51,918 bases of DNA from Sulfuritalea sp. (GTDB lineage Bacteria > Pseudomonadota > Gammaproteobacteria > Burkholderiales > Rhodocyclaceae), in contig NZ_JAFLDR010000029.1 of assembly GCF_017302275.1 (NCBI RefSeq), positions 1 to 51,918 of the forward strand. Reading direction: 5' to 3'. Shown in pieces: positions 1-8,119 of this stretch; the stretch's first letter is position 1, and each line of letters opens with the position of its first letter. The notes below the pieces were generated by a model. The model saw nothing but the letters and a program-made list of their open reading frames with translations. It was not told the origin of the DNA and did not search any database. Made by a program: the position numbers and the translations under genes.

Positions 1-142
1 CGCGCGGGGTGATGGTGCCGTCGCGACCGTTGTAGTTGGAGACACAGCAGGCGCCATACTTGATGCGGTTCTTGACGGTGTATTTGCCCACGGTGCCCGG
101 CTTGAACAAATCCTTGAGCTTGGCTTCGCCTGGGCGGATCAT
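1..142 (-). CDS. OYE-family NADH:flavin oxidoreductase, N-terminal fragment cut by the window edge
   Basis: Only the first 47 codons are in the window. The visible residues include LFKPGTVGKYTVKNRIKYG and then a cysteine pair (ACCVSNYNGRDG). The LF.P...G..T.KNRI opening is the normal start of the TIM-barrel flavin oxidoreductases of the Old Yellow Enzyme / 2,4-dienoyl-CoA reductase group, which reduce activated C=C bonds. The ATG overlaps the TGA of the upstream membrane-subunit gene (ATGA), so translation is probably coupled. The frame stays open upstream of this ATG with no other good start codon. Whether the protein carries the Fe-S and NAD-binding domains of the long subclass cannot be seen. 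Family fairly sure, substrate unknown. Confidence 0.7.
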   Translation of the reverse strand, partial: MIRPGEAKLKDLFKPGTVGKYTVKNRIKYGACCVSNYNGRDGTITPR

Positions 143-1065
143 GCGTTGGTACTCCTGGGTGTATTCGAATTGGCTTGCCTTGTTCTGCGCAGACGAAGGC
201 TCTGCTCGGAAACGAGCGTATGTCCGGTCCGTGCAAGTGGGTGTCCGCGCTTGAGTGTTCCGAGGCCGTAGCCTTGAACGCGAGCAAGTCGGGTCACCAG
301 ATTCAACTTGAAATACCATCCGGATAGCAGCGCAAGAAAGGCCGCGGCGATGCTTGCCGGGAATCCAATCAGGGGCGCGATCCCGCCCAGGATCAATAGT
401 GCCAGGGGCAGGGCGTGCCCAGGCAGGGCAAAGCGCGAGCCCAGGCCCGGGAGTGCCGCCGCGACCTGCTTCGGAGGATCCGCAGCGAGCAGTGTCTTGC
501 GATACCAATGCCACGCCGCCAGACGCAGCGGCAGCAAGGCAAGCAACGCCAGCGACGAAACCCTGGTGTCCTGCGAAACAACTACCTGCACCAGGAGAAG
601 CATCGCCGCGCCTTCGGTCAGGCCTGTCGTCAGGATGAGCGGCTGCAATGACGCCTCGTGCCATGCCGGTACTCCTTTTGACGCATGCAGGATTCGCGCT
701 TGGCAGAAAAGGAAGGTCAATCCCACCACGCCCAGCGCGGGCGCGAGCCATGACCACCGCACAGGCAGCGCAGCCGCGACGAGGACGAATGCAGTCGCGG
801 CGACATAGGCCTCGCGTGTCATCCAAGAGTTTTGCGGCTTGAGCATGACATTGGCGGCGCGCCACGGGCGTCCGATTTCGAGCCAGACGGCCGTCAGTCC
901 GCCTCCCATCAGCGCAGCGCCGAGCAGCACCGCGCTGAACCAGACGGCAGATGCGGGATCGGTCCATGCCGAGGCTGCCAGCAATGCGCTGCCAGTACCC
1001 CCGAAGATGAAGTTGGCGGCCGCTCTCCAGTCCCAGCTTGTTTGAATCGTGCTCGCGTAGCGCAT
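139..1065 (-). CDS. NrfD/DmsC-type membrane anchor subunit of an Fe-S oxidoreductase
   Basis: About 308 residues, mostly hydrophobic, with roughly eight predicted membrane helices. The segment WLEIGRPWRAANVMLKPQNS around residue 85 is typical of DmsC/PsrC/PadD-type quinone-interacting anchors. These proteins carry electrons between the quinone pool and a four-cluster ferredoxin subunit, which is encoded immediately upstream (TGATG overlap, so the ATG at 1065 is preferred over the GTG three bases earlier). No molybdopterin catalytic subunit is present here. The gene runs instead into an OYE-family enzyme. It could belong to a phenylacetyl-CoA-oxidoreductase-like (PadD) set, but that is only a family resemblance. 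Confidence 0.75.
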   Translation of the reverse strand: MRYASTIQTSWDWRAAANFIFGGTGSALLAASAWTDPASAVWFSAVLLGAALMGGGLTAVWLEIGRPWRAANVMLKPQNSWMTREAYVAATAFVLVAAALPVRWSWLAPALGVVGLTFLFCQARILHASKGVPAWHEASLQPLILTTGLTEGAAMLLLVQVVVSQDTRVSSLALLALLPLRLAAWHWYRKTLLAADPPKQVAAALPGLGSRFALPGHALPLALLILGGIAPLIGFPASIAAAFLALLSGWYFKLNLVTRLARVQGYGLGTLKRGHPLARTGHTLVSEQSLRLRRTRQANSNTPRSTNA

Positions 1066-1718
1066 CACGTCTTGCTCTCATCCCAGAGATAGAAGAACCC
1101 CGGATTGGTGCCAAGGTGGTCATGCATCTGGAACCAGGGGTTGTCGGTGAGGAGCCCGGAAACATTGCTCTTCGGGTCCTCGATGTCGCCAAAGTGCAAG
1201 GCGTGGGCAATGCAGGCGTTCGAGCATGCCGGGCTTGCCTCAGGATCGATCCCCGGAATCAGGCCCGCAGCCTTGCCGGCATCGATCCGGTCGTGGCAGA
1301 AGGTGCACTTCTGGGCCACGCCCAGCTTTCGCTCATCGAAGCGCTGCGCCTCCTGGGCCGTCGGTTCGTCCCCGTAGGCGAATTTCGGTTCGTCAAGTTT
1401 GTAACGCGCCTGATAGGGACAGGCAACCACGCAGTAAGCACATCCAATGCAGAGGTCGTAGTCGATGGTGACGATGCCATCCACCCTCTGGTCGGTTGCG
1501 CCGCTGGGGCATACCTCCAGGCACGGCGGGTCGGTGCAATGCATGCAACCCACGGGCATGAATATCCGCTGGACGTCGGGAAACCGGCCGGTCTCGATAT
1601 CCAGTACCTTGCGCCACTGCACGCCGGGAGGCGTCGAATTGGTGTGTTTGCAGGCGGCGGTGCAGGTCTGACAACCAACGCACGCGCGCAAATCGGCAAC
1701 CATCGCGTACCGTGTCAT
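1065..1718 (-). CDS. DmsB/PadC-type ferredoxin subunit with four [4Fe-4S] motifs
   Basis: The 217-residue product starts MTRYAMVADLRACVGCQTC and has the full four-cluster pattern of the DMSO-reductase-type electron-transfer subunit: CVGCQTCTAAC near residue 13, CMHCTDPPCLEVCP near 60, CIGCAYCVVACP near 90, and CTFCHDR with a later cysteine after 130. Such subunits shuttle electrons between a membrane NrfD/DmsC anchor and a soluble catalytic partner. The open frame extends to 1928, but the ATG at 1718 is preceded by a GAGGG ribosome-binding site and begins right at family homology. The absence of a catalytic subunit next door is unusual. Its partner may be the downstream OYE enzyme or the divergent IorAB, which is inference. 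Confidence 0.82.
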   Translation of the reverse strand: MTRYAMVADLRACVGCQTCTAACKHTNSTPPGVQWRKVLDIETGRFPDVQRIFMPVGCMHCTDPPCLEVCPSGATDQRVDGIVTIDYDLCIGCAYCVVACPYQARYKLDEPKFAYGDEPTAQEAQRFDERKLGVAQKCTFCHDRIDAGKAAGLIPGIDPEASPACSNACIAHALHFGDIEDPKSNVSGLLTDNPWFQMHDHLGTNPGFFYLWDESKT

Positions 1719-1883
1719 CCGCCAGCCCTCGCTTCGTGCATTGCCATCAAGCTCGACTCCTGGTTTCTCGCTGGGTCGCTTCGCCATATCGAAAGACGGC
1801 GACAAGCCCGCGAATGGTTCGGATTGAAAGCTACGCGCCTTGCCGCCAACGCAACATCCGGTGAGCGCAGACTTTGTCCCGAT

Positions 1884-1969
1884 AGCGCAAACATTGCGCT
1901 TAAGGGAAGGCCGTGGTGGGGCGATCAATCTGTTGCGCTATCCGGATAGTCCTTGCGCTGAACAGATTG
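1884..1969. promoter_or_regulatory. Cluster of TTGCGCT repeats and dyads in the divergent ferredoxin / iorA promoter region
   Basis: The 304-bp gap between the divergent genes holds a perfect dyad AGCGCAA-ACA-TTGCGCT (1884-1900). Two more direct TTGCGCT copies start at 1933 and 1953, 20 bp apart and so on the same DNA face. The last two lie inside a perfect 9-bp inverted repeat, CAATCTGTT (1926-1934) and AACAGATTG (1961-1969). A 12-bp palindrome CTATCCGGATAG sits at 1938-1949. This looks like a multi-site operator controlling both directions. No regulator gene is adjacent, so the binding protein is unknown. Confidence 0.6.
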
Positions 1970-2022
1970 AATCCGCGCCTCGGCGGGGCCGACAATGAAT
2001 CCCATTAGCCGGACCCCGAGAA

Positions 2023-4176
2023 ATGGCAGAGCGATCCTTCAAACAGGAAGTCGAAAAACTACGGCTTGGCGCGGGAGCGGAATTCCGCGGCGAGGGGATT
2101 CTGGCCGTCACCAAGGCATTGCTTCAATCCGGCGTTTCCTATGTCGCCGGCTACCAGGGTTCGCCCATCTCCCACCTGATGGATGTCCTGGCCGATGCCA
2201 ATGATCTGCTGCTCGAACTTGGCATCCATTTCGAACACAGCGCTTCCGAAGCCACGGCGGCAGCTACCCTTGCCGCCTCGGTGAACTACCCGCTGCGCGG
2301 CGCGATAACCTTCAAGTCCACGGTCGGCACCAATGTCGCGTCCGACGCCCTGGCGAATCTCGCCTCCGGCGGTGTCAAAGGCGGCGCGTTGATCATTGTC
2401 GGCGAGGACTATGGCGACGGCTCCAGCATCATGCAGGAGCGATCCCATGCGTTTGCCATGAAGTCGCAGATGTGGCTGCTCGATCCCCGGCCCAACTTGC
2501 CATCCATCGTGAATGCCGTGGAGTTCGGCTTCCAGCTTTCCGAAGCCAGCAACACACCGGTGATGCTCGAGCTTCGCGTTCGCGCCTGCCACGTCCATGG
2601 GAGATTTGTCGCCAAAGACAACGTCCGTGCGAAATACTCCATAGCCGATGCGATGGAGAACCCTGTCCGCGACATCAACCGCATCGTGTTGCCGCCGGCG
2701 AGCTTTCTTCATGAGAAGGAAAAAGCGGATCAGCGCTGGCCCGCGGCGATTCGCTTCATTCGGCAGGCCGGAATCAACGAGTTCTTCGGAGCCGGTAGCG
2801 CGGATGTCGGCATCGTGGTCCAGGGCGGCCTGTACAACACCTTGAACCGGGCGCTGGAACTGCACGGACTTTCTGACGTGCTAGGGACGGTCGGCATTCC
2901 ACTTTACGTGCTGAACGTCACCTATCCGCTCGTCGATGACGAAATCGTCGAGTTCTGCGGTGGCAAGCGCGCGCTGTTGATTGTCGAAGAAGGCCAGCCG
3001 GAGTACCTCGAACACAATCTCAACACCATCCTGCACAAGGCCGATCTCGGGATTCGTATCTGCGGCAAGCAGTTCTTTCCCCAGGCGGGTGAATACACCG
3101 TCGTGGCCATGATGAAAGCCATTGCGGACTTTCTCGATGCGCATCAGCCGAACCTCTTGCGAAATTCCCAGGACTCGGCGCCAACCACCGACGGCAGGGC
3201 GACGCCGGATCCCTCCTTGAACGCGCTGGTTCATCCGCGGCCTCCCTCGTTCTGCACCGGTTGCCCGGAGCGTCCGATCTTCACCGCGATGAAACTGGTT
3301 GAGCGGGAACTTGGCCCGCACCATGTCAGCGGCGACATCGGCTGCCATCTCTTTTCGATCCTGCCGCCGTTCAACATCGGAGCGACCACCATGGGATACG
3401 GCCTCGGGTGGGCGAGCGCAGCGGCGTTCAACACCCCCGACACCGACCGCCGCACGATCTCCGTCATGGGCGATGGCGGGTTCTGGCACAACGGGCTCAC
3501 CAGCGGCGTCGGCAACGCAGTGTTCAACAAGAGCGATGGTGTGTTGCTGATCGTGGACAACAGCTACACGGCCGCTACGGGGGGACAGGATATCCTGTCG
3601 TCGTCGGCACACAATCCGCTGCGCGCCACCAACAAATCGATCGAAAACGCCGTTGCCGGCGTGGGCGTCAGCTGGATCCGGACGATCACCCGCACCTATG
3701 GCGTGGACGAGATGCGCGCGACCTTGCGGGAGGCCCTGACGACAAAATACAAGGGACCGAAGGTCATCATCGCCAGAAGCGAATGCATGCTCAACAAGCA
3801 GCGCCGGGTCCAGCCCTTGGTCCGGCAGGACATCCGCGATGGCAAGCGGGTGGTGCGGGAGAGATTCGGCGTCGACGCGGATGTATGCACGGGTGACCAC
3901 TCCTGTATCCGCCTGTCGGGATGCCCTTCGCTTACCATCAAGGACAGCCTGGATCCATTGCGCCGCAATCCGGTGGCCCATGTCATGGACTCCTGCGTGG
4001 GTTGCGGATTATGCGGTGAAGCCGTTCAGGCCGCCGCACTCTGTCCCTCATTTTTCCGTGCCGGCATCGTCAGCAATCCCTCCATTTGGGATCGCTTGCG
4101 TGGCGCGCTTGAGCGCCTGCTGATCGGTTTTCTTCAGGCAACCACCGATAGGCGGCTGGCGAGATATGAACAATAG
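2023..4176 (+). CDS. iorA: Indolepyruvate:ferredoxin oxidoreductase alpha subunit-like (IorA)
   Basis: This 717-residue protein has the layout of IorA: an N-terminal pyrimidine-binding domain (GYQGSPISHL near 45, then FEHSASEATAAA), a central region, and a TPP-binding domain with GDGGFWHNG and LLIVDNSYTAATGGQ near 485-525. A cysteine-rich tail carries CTGDHSCIRLSGCPSL and CVGCGLCGE...ALCPSF, probably housing Fe-S clusters. Family members oxidatively decarboxylate aryl-2-oxoacids such as indolepyruvate or phenylpyruvate to the acyl-CoA and reduce ferredoxin. It overlaps iorB by 11 bases. The substrate cannot be read from sequence. Anaerobic aromatic or amino-acid catabolism is the usual setting. 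Confidence 0.85.
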   Translation: MAERSFKQEVEKLRLGAGAEFRGEGILAVTKALLQSGVSYVAGYQGSPISHLMDVLADANDLLLELGIHFEHSASEATAAATLAASVNYPLRGAITFKSTVGTNVASDALANLASGGVKGGALIIVGEDYGDGSSIMQERSHAFAMKSQMWLLDPRPNLPSIVNAVEFGFQLSEASNTPVMLELRVRACHVHGRFVAKDNVRAKYSIADAMENPVRDINRIVLPPASFLHEKEKADQRWPAAIRFIRQAGINEFFGAGSADVGIVVQGGLYNTLNRALELHGLSDVLGTVGIPLYVLNVTYPLVDDEIVEFCGGKRALLIVEEGQPEYLEHNLNTILHKADLGIRICGKQFFPQAGEYTVVAMMKAIADFLDAHQPNLLRNSQDSAPTTDGRATPDPSLNALVHPRPPSFCTGCPERPIFTAMKLVERELGPHHVSGDIGCHLFSILPPFNIGATTMGYGLGWASAAAFNTPDTDRRTISVMGDGGFWHNGLTSGVGNAVFNKSDGVLLIVDNSYTAATGGQDILSSSAHNPLRATNKSIENAVAGVGVSWIRTITRTYGVDEMRATLREALTTKYKGPKVIIARSECMLNKQRRVQPLVRQDIRDGKRVVRERFGVDADVCTGDHSCIRLSGCPSLTIKDSLDPLRRNPVAHVMDSCVGCGLCGEAVQAAALCPSFFRAGIVSNPSIWDRLRGALERLLIGFLQATTDRRLARYEQ

Positions 4177-5662
4177 GGCGCCCGACAAGGCAATCAACAT
4201 TGCCATACTCGCCATGGGCGGCGAGGGCGGCGGCGTGCTGGCCGACTGGATCGTTGATCTGGCCGAACACCGGGGGTTCGTCGCGCAGACGACCTCGGTG
4301 CCCGGCGTTGCCCAGCGCACCGGTGCCACGATCTACTATGTCGAGATCTATCCGATATCCCATATGGCATCGAACGGACAGCTACCGGTGCTGTCGCTCA
4401 CCCCGGTGCCCGGACATGTGGATATCGTCATCGCTTCCGAACTCATGGAGGCGGCGCGTGCGGTGCAACGGGGTCTCGTGACGTCCGACCGGACGTTGCT
4501 GATCGCTTCGACCCACCGTATCTACTCGATTGGCGAAAAGTGTGCGATGGACGACGGCCGCGTCAACTCCACGCAATTGATCGAAGCGGCGTCGTCCGCC
4601 AGCAAGCGCTTCATCGGCAAGGACTACCAGCGGATTGCGCGCGAATCAGGCAGCGTCATCAGTGCGGCACTGTTCGGTGCCTTGTCCGGCGTGGAAGCGC
4701 TTCCATTTGCACGAGAAGACTATGTGGCGGCAATCGAGCGCGGTGGCATAGGAATCAAGTCCAGCCTGAAGGCGTTTGCGGCCGGGTTCGACTCCGTCGG
4801 CAACGCGAGTTCCGTGGCAGCCGGTCAAGCTGCCGCATCCGCCAGAAAGCCGGGTCCCGGCCTGATGCCGCTGGTCAAGCGCATCGAGCTGGAGTTTCCC
4901 GCGCTTGCCCGCGGCGTCCTGATCGAAGGCATCACACGTTTGGCCGACTATCAGGACGAGGCATATGCCGGCAAGTTCCTCGCGCGGCTAAGCCCTATTG
5001 CGGCTCTGGATAACGAGTTTGGCGACGACCAACACCGGCTTCTTGTCGACGCGGCGCGCAATCTGGCGCTCTGGATGAGCTATGAGGATGCCATCCGTGT
5101 CGCCGACCTGAAGACTCGGCATTCGCGCTTTCAGCGGGTGGCGAAGGAGGTCGGCTGCGGTGCCCGTCAGCAGTTGCAGATCGATGATTTCTTCCATCCG
5201 AGGATAAACGAGATTGCCGACATCCTGCCGGCTGCTCTCGGCCGATACCTGATGTCCTCGGGCTGGGCAAGGCGGGCGGTGCTCGGCGGGCGCATCGTCA
5301 GAACCACGTCGGTCGGAGGCTTTGTTCAACTCTTCCTGGTAGCCAGCCTCAGGCGATGGAGGCGGAGCTCACTGCGCTTCCAGGCTGAACAAGCCAGAAT
5401 CGAGTCCTGGCTACAAGCAGTAAAGCAGGCGGTCAGCGAAGACTATGACTTGGCGGTAGCGCTGTGCGATGCTCCCCGTTTGATCAAGGGCTACGGCGGT
5501 ACTCACGTGCGGGGAAATGGCAGTTATGACCGGATAGTCGCTGCGCTAGATTCCCTAAAGCGGACAACCAATCCCGCTGACGGACTGCGTGGCCTGATAG
5601 ATGCCGCCTCGCAAGACGAACGCGGTGAAGCGCTCGACCGCGCATTGCAGACTTTGCGTTGA
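4166..5662 (+). CDS. iorB: Indolepyruvate:ferredoxin oxidoreductase beta subunit-like (IorB, long form)
   Basis: The 498-residue product begins with the gamma-type domain of 2-oxoacid:ferredoxin oxidoreductases (NIAILAMGGEGGGVLADWIVD, then TSVPGVAQRTGATIYYVE, about residues 8-55). It continues as the long IorB form, whose C-terminal half is an uncharacterised helical domain found only in this subgroup; archaeal IorB is about 200 residues. The start codon lies inside the end of iorA, so the two chains are probably made in equal amounts. The pair would form the working enzyme. The C-terminal domain may add regulation or a redox-partner site, which is a guess. Confidence 0.83.
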   Translation: MNNRAPDKAINIAILAMGGEGGGVLADWIVDLAEHRGFVAQTTSVPGVAQRTGATIYYVEIYPISHMASNGQLPVLSLTPVPGHVDIVIASELMEAARAVQRGLVTSDRTLLIASTHRIYSIGEKCAMDDGRVNSTQLIEAASSASKRFIGKDYQRIARESGSVISAALFGALSGVEALPFAREDYVAAIERGGIGIKSSLKAFAAGFDSVGNASSVAAGQAAASARKPGPGLMPLVKRIELEFPALARGVLIEGITRLADYQDEAYAGKFLARLSPIAALDNEFGDDQHRLLVDAARNLALWMSYEDAIRVADLKTRHSRFQRVAKEVGCGARQQLQIDDFFHPRINEIADILPAALGRYLMSSGWARRAVLGGRIVRTTSVGGFVQLFLVASLRRWRRSSLRFQAEQARIESWLQAVKQAVSEDYDLAVALCDAPRLIKGYGGTHVRGNGSYDRIVAALDSLKRTTNPADGLRGLIDAASQDERGEALDRALQTLR

Positions 5663-5752
5663 GCAATCCTGCCGATTCATGTCGGTCAGTAACACCGCAC
5701 CGCGCCTCGTCCTGTCTTACCGAATCCCGGACACGCAGGTGACGTCCGGTGC

Positions 5753-5781
5753 TTCAACGTTGCCTGCGGTACCAATACAAT
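5753..5781 (+). promoter_or_regulatory. Weak sigma70-like promoter candidate
   Basis: The 200-bp gap after iorB holds TTCAAC (5753-5758) and TACAAT (5776-5781) separated by exactly 17 bp, about 80 bp ahead of the next gene. The -35 element matches poorly, so this is only a candidate start site for the 5863-8014 gene group. Confidence 0.3.
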
Positions 5782-5862
5782 CTCACTTGGCACGGCCACG
5801 ATGGTATCGTTCGCTCTCCCGACTCTTAGCTTGCATGGACCGGCCTTGGGCGACATAGACAC

Positions 5863-6330
5863 ATGAACGCGATCCTGGAATTCGGCGGCTTCGGCGAACT
5901 GTGCGACTGGCAGGCGATGCTCGACCGCCATCGCGAGGTGTTCACCGAAATGGACGACGGCGCCCGCATCGGCATCGTCTCGCGCGAGGCCTCGGGCATC
6001 CTGCCGGGCAAGCACCTCGAAGGCGTGCAGCGCGCCGCCGAAGTGGACATGCTGGCCTGGGAAGTGCAGGGCGGCGGCATGCAGGCCGCAATCGAGCGCT
6101 TTGCCGGCATGTCCACGGTGAAGGTTGACCTGTTGCTGGTGGCCGATGCCGAGGCGCTGGCGGCGGCGCGCGCCGACCTTGCCGGCAATGCGCTGACGAC
6201 GATCAAGAAGGCGATCCGGCGCGGCAACATCATGTTCTTCGTCTTCAAGAACAAGGCGCAGCTGCAGGACGCCGGCTACGAAGATTTCCTCGAATCGCTG
6301 GGCCTGGCCTTCCTCGGAGCCTGCCGGTGA
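5863..6330 (+). CDS. Uncharacterised 155-residue protein
   Basis: I do not recognise a family. The protein is soluble, begins MNAILEFGGFGELCDW, and ends FLESLGLAFLGACR. It has a mixed alpha/beta look with a hydrophobic strand KVDLLLVADAEAL near residue 88 and a basic segment TTIKKAIRRGNIMFFVFKNK near 110. There is no signal peptide, membrane helix or metal motif beyond two lone cysteines. It overlaps the next small gene by GTGA and lies two genes ahead of an OYE-family reductase, so these three probably form one transcript and may act together. Codon use and length support a real gene. Confidence 0.7.
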   Translation: MNAILEFGGFGELCDWQAMLDRHREVFTEMDDGARIGIVSREASGILPGKHLEGVQRAAEVDMLAWEVQGGGMQAAIERFAGMSTVKVDLLLVADAEALAAARADLAGNALTTIKKAIRRGNIMFFVFKNKAQLQDAGYEDFLESLGLAFLGACR

Positions 6331-6518
6331 TTTTCATCAACCCCCACGGTGCGCCGGAGCTGGCCTGCGACCACTGCGGCTGCCGCTGGGTTGATCGCCT
6401 CAAGGGCAAGGCCTATTGCTACGAGTGCGGCGAGGAAGTCAGCGACGAGGCGATCGCCGAATTCCAGGCGGCGGCGGTCGAGTATGCCGCCAAGCATTCG
6501 CCACCGGCTGCCTCTTGA
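6327..6518 (+). CDS. Small zinc-ribbon protein, 63 residues
   Basis: The product carries two CxxC knuckles, CDHCGC near residue 15 and CYECGEE near residue 33, spaced as in a rubredoxin-like or zinc-ribbon fold (one Zn or Fe site). The rest is a short helix-rich tail. The GTG start overlaps the TGA of the preceding gene (GTGA). Small ribbons like this often accompany an enzyme as a redox or structural helper. Here the candidate partners are the unknown upstream protein and the OYE-like reductase 48 bp downstream. Function not known. Confidence 0.65.
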   Translation: MIFINPHGAPELACDHCGCRWVDRLKGKAYCYECGEEVSDEAIAEFQAAAVEYAAKHSPPAAS

Positions 6519-6536
6519 GCCGAATCGCCGTGTCGC

Positions 6537-6549
6537 CAGCGCCGACTTT
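6537..6549 (+). repeat. Dispersed 13-bp motif, copy 1
   Basis: Exact CAGCGCCGACTTT with the longer upstream match ATCGCCGTG-TCGC. It falls in the 47-bp gap between the zinc-ribbon gene and the OYE-like gene, ending 17 bp before that ATG, where a ribosome-binding site would be expected but none is obvious. Confidence 0.7.
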
Positions 6550-6565
6550 CATCCGCTGCTGAACC

Positions 6566-8014
6566 ATGTGGCAGCCACCGCAGCGCATTCCCTTCAAAGC
6601 CGCGCCGGGGCGCATCCCGACTCGTGAGGAAGCCGAGGCCTCGCGCCTGTTCAGCCCGCTTGAGGCCGGCCCGCTGCATCTGACTTCGCGCACCTGGGTG
6701 CCGGCCATGGTGCCCTGGCGTGCCGATGCCGAGGGCAATGTCACCGATGCCGTGGTCGACTGGTATGCGCGGCTGGCCGAGGGCCAGCCCGGCGCCATCG
6801 TGATCGAGGCCACCGGCATCCGCGACCTGCCCAGCGGCCCGCTGCTGCGCATCGGTCACGACCGTTACGTCGATGGCCTGCGCCGCGTTAGCGAGGCCAT
6901 CCACCGCCACAGCGAGGGCCGTACGCGCGCCTTTGTGCAACTGATCGACTTCCTCGCGGTCAAGCGGCGGCCGCAGCGCGCGACGTATCTCGAACGCTTC
7001 CTGCGGCTTGCCGAGCGCCATCGCGTCGCGCTGGGCATGGTGGGCGCCGACGACGCCGCAGTGCGGTCGCGGCTGGCCACGCTCGACGATGCGACGCTGC
7101 AAGCCGTGCTCGATGCGCGCGAATGGGAGGCTCTGCAAATGGGTGCCCGCGAGCGGGTTACCGATGTCGGGCTGGCGCACATCCGCGACCTGCCCCTGCA
7201 CCTGCCGGGGCTGTTTGCCGACGCGGCGCGACGCGCGCGGGAAGCCAGCTTCGATGGCGTCGAATTGCACTATGCGCATGCCTACACCATGGCCTCTTTC
7301 CTGTCGGCGACCAACGCGCGCGCGGACGGTTATGGCGGCAGCGTGGCCGAACGCGCGCGCCTGCCGCTGGAGGTGTACGCGGCGGTGCGGGCGGCGGTCG
7401 GTACCGACTACGTGATCGGTTGCCGCATGCTGAGCGAGGAATGCATCGAGGGCGGCAGCGGCATCGATGACGCCGTATTCTTCGCCCTGAAATTCGCCAA
7501 GGCCGGGATGGACTTCCTTTCCTTTTCGCGCGGCGGCAAGTTCGACGACGCGAAGCAGCCGAAGGTGGGCGATGCTGTCTATCCCTACACCGGCGTCTCG
7601 GGCTACGAGTGCATGCCTTCGCATCTGTCGGACGAGCAGGGGCCCTTCGGCCGCAACCTGGAGCCGACCCGGGCGCTGCGCGAGGCACTGCGCGATGAGG
7701 GGCTCGCAACCCCCGTCGTGGCGGCGGGCGGCATCCACAATTTCGAACAGGCCGAACGCGTATTGGCCGACGGCATCGCCGACATCGTCGGCAGCGCCCG
7801 GCAAAGCCTGGCCGATCCGGGCTGGTGGAAAAAGCTGCGCGAGGGGCGCGGCGCGACGGTGCGCCAGTGCGAATACAAGAACTACTGCGAAGGCCTCGAC
7901 CAGAAACACAAGGAAGTCACCTGCCAGCTCTGGGACCGCGTTGGCCTCGACGAGCCTGGCGTCATGCGCAGCCGCGACGGCAGGCGAAGGCTGGTGGCGC
8001 CGAGGGACTGGTAG
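6566..8014 (+). CDS. OYE-family NADH:flavin oxidoreductase
   Basis: The 482-residue protein is a single FMN-binding TIM barrel of the Old Yellow Enzyme superfamily. Typical landmarks are GVELHYAHAYTMASFLS with the following ARADGYGGS (about residues 228-258), the strand AAGGIHNFEQAERVL and the phosphate-binding stretch ADIVGSARQSLADPGWW near 405-425. Past this point a cysteine-containing tail (QCEYKNYCEG...VTCQLW) recalls the cluster-binding linker of the long 2,4-dienoyl-CoA reductase class. No C-terminal NAD(P)-binding domain follows, so electrons may come from another protein. Likely reaction: reduction of an activated C=C bond, substrate unknown. It is a second member besides the fragment at the left edge. 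Confidence 0.8.
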   Translation: MWQPPQRIPFKAAPGRIPTREEAEASRLFSPLEAGPLHLTSRTWVPAMVPWRADAEGNVTDAVVDWYARLAEGQPGAIVIEATGIRDLPSGPLLRIGHDRYVDGLRRVSEAIHRHSEGRTRAFVQLIDFLAVKRRPQRATYLERFLRLAERHRVALGMVGADDAAVRSRLATLDDATLQAVLDAREWEALQMGARERVTDVGLAHIRDLPLHLPGLFADAARRAREASFDGVELHYAHAYTMASFLSATNARADGYGGSVAERARLPLEVYAAVRAAVGTDYVIGCRMLSEECIEGGSGIDDAVFFALKFAKAGMDFLSFSRGGKFDDAKQPKVGDAVYPYTGVSGYECMPSHLSDEQGPFGRNLEPTRALREALRDEGLATPVVAAGGIHNFEQAERVLADGIADIVGSARQSLADPGWWKKLREGRGATVRQCEYKNYCEGLDQKHKEVTCQLWDRVGLDEPGVMRSRDGRRRLVAPRDW

Positions 8015-8078
8015 GGTTGGAGCGCAATGCCACCGGGAGCAATGTTGATCCGCCAGGTAAGCCAAGCATAGGAAGCCC

Positions 8079-8097
8079 CCCCCGGCACTGCCGGGGG
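8079..8097. terminator. GC-rich hairpin between convergent genes
   Basis: CCCCCGGCA-C-TGCCGGGGG forms a perfect 9-bp stem with a one-base centre, between the OYE-like gene and the convergent SDR gene. There is no clear T-tract on either strand, so termination efficiency is uncertain. Its placement suggests a shared terminator. Confidence 0.5.
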
Positions 8098-8119
8098 ACG
8101 CTTGCTTCATTCTCGGCTG

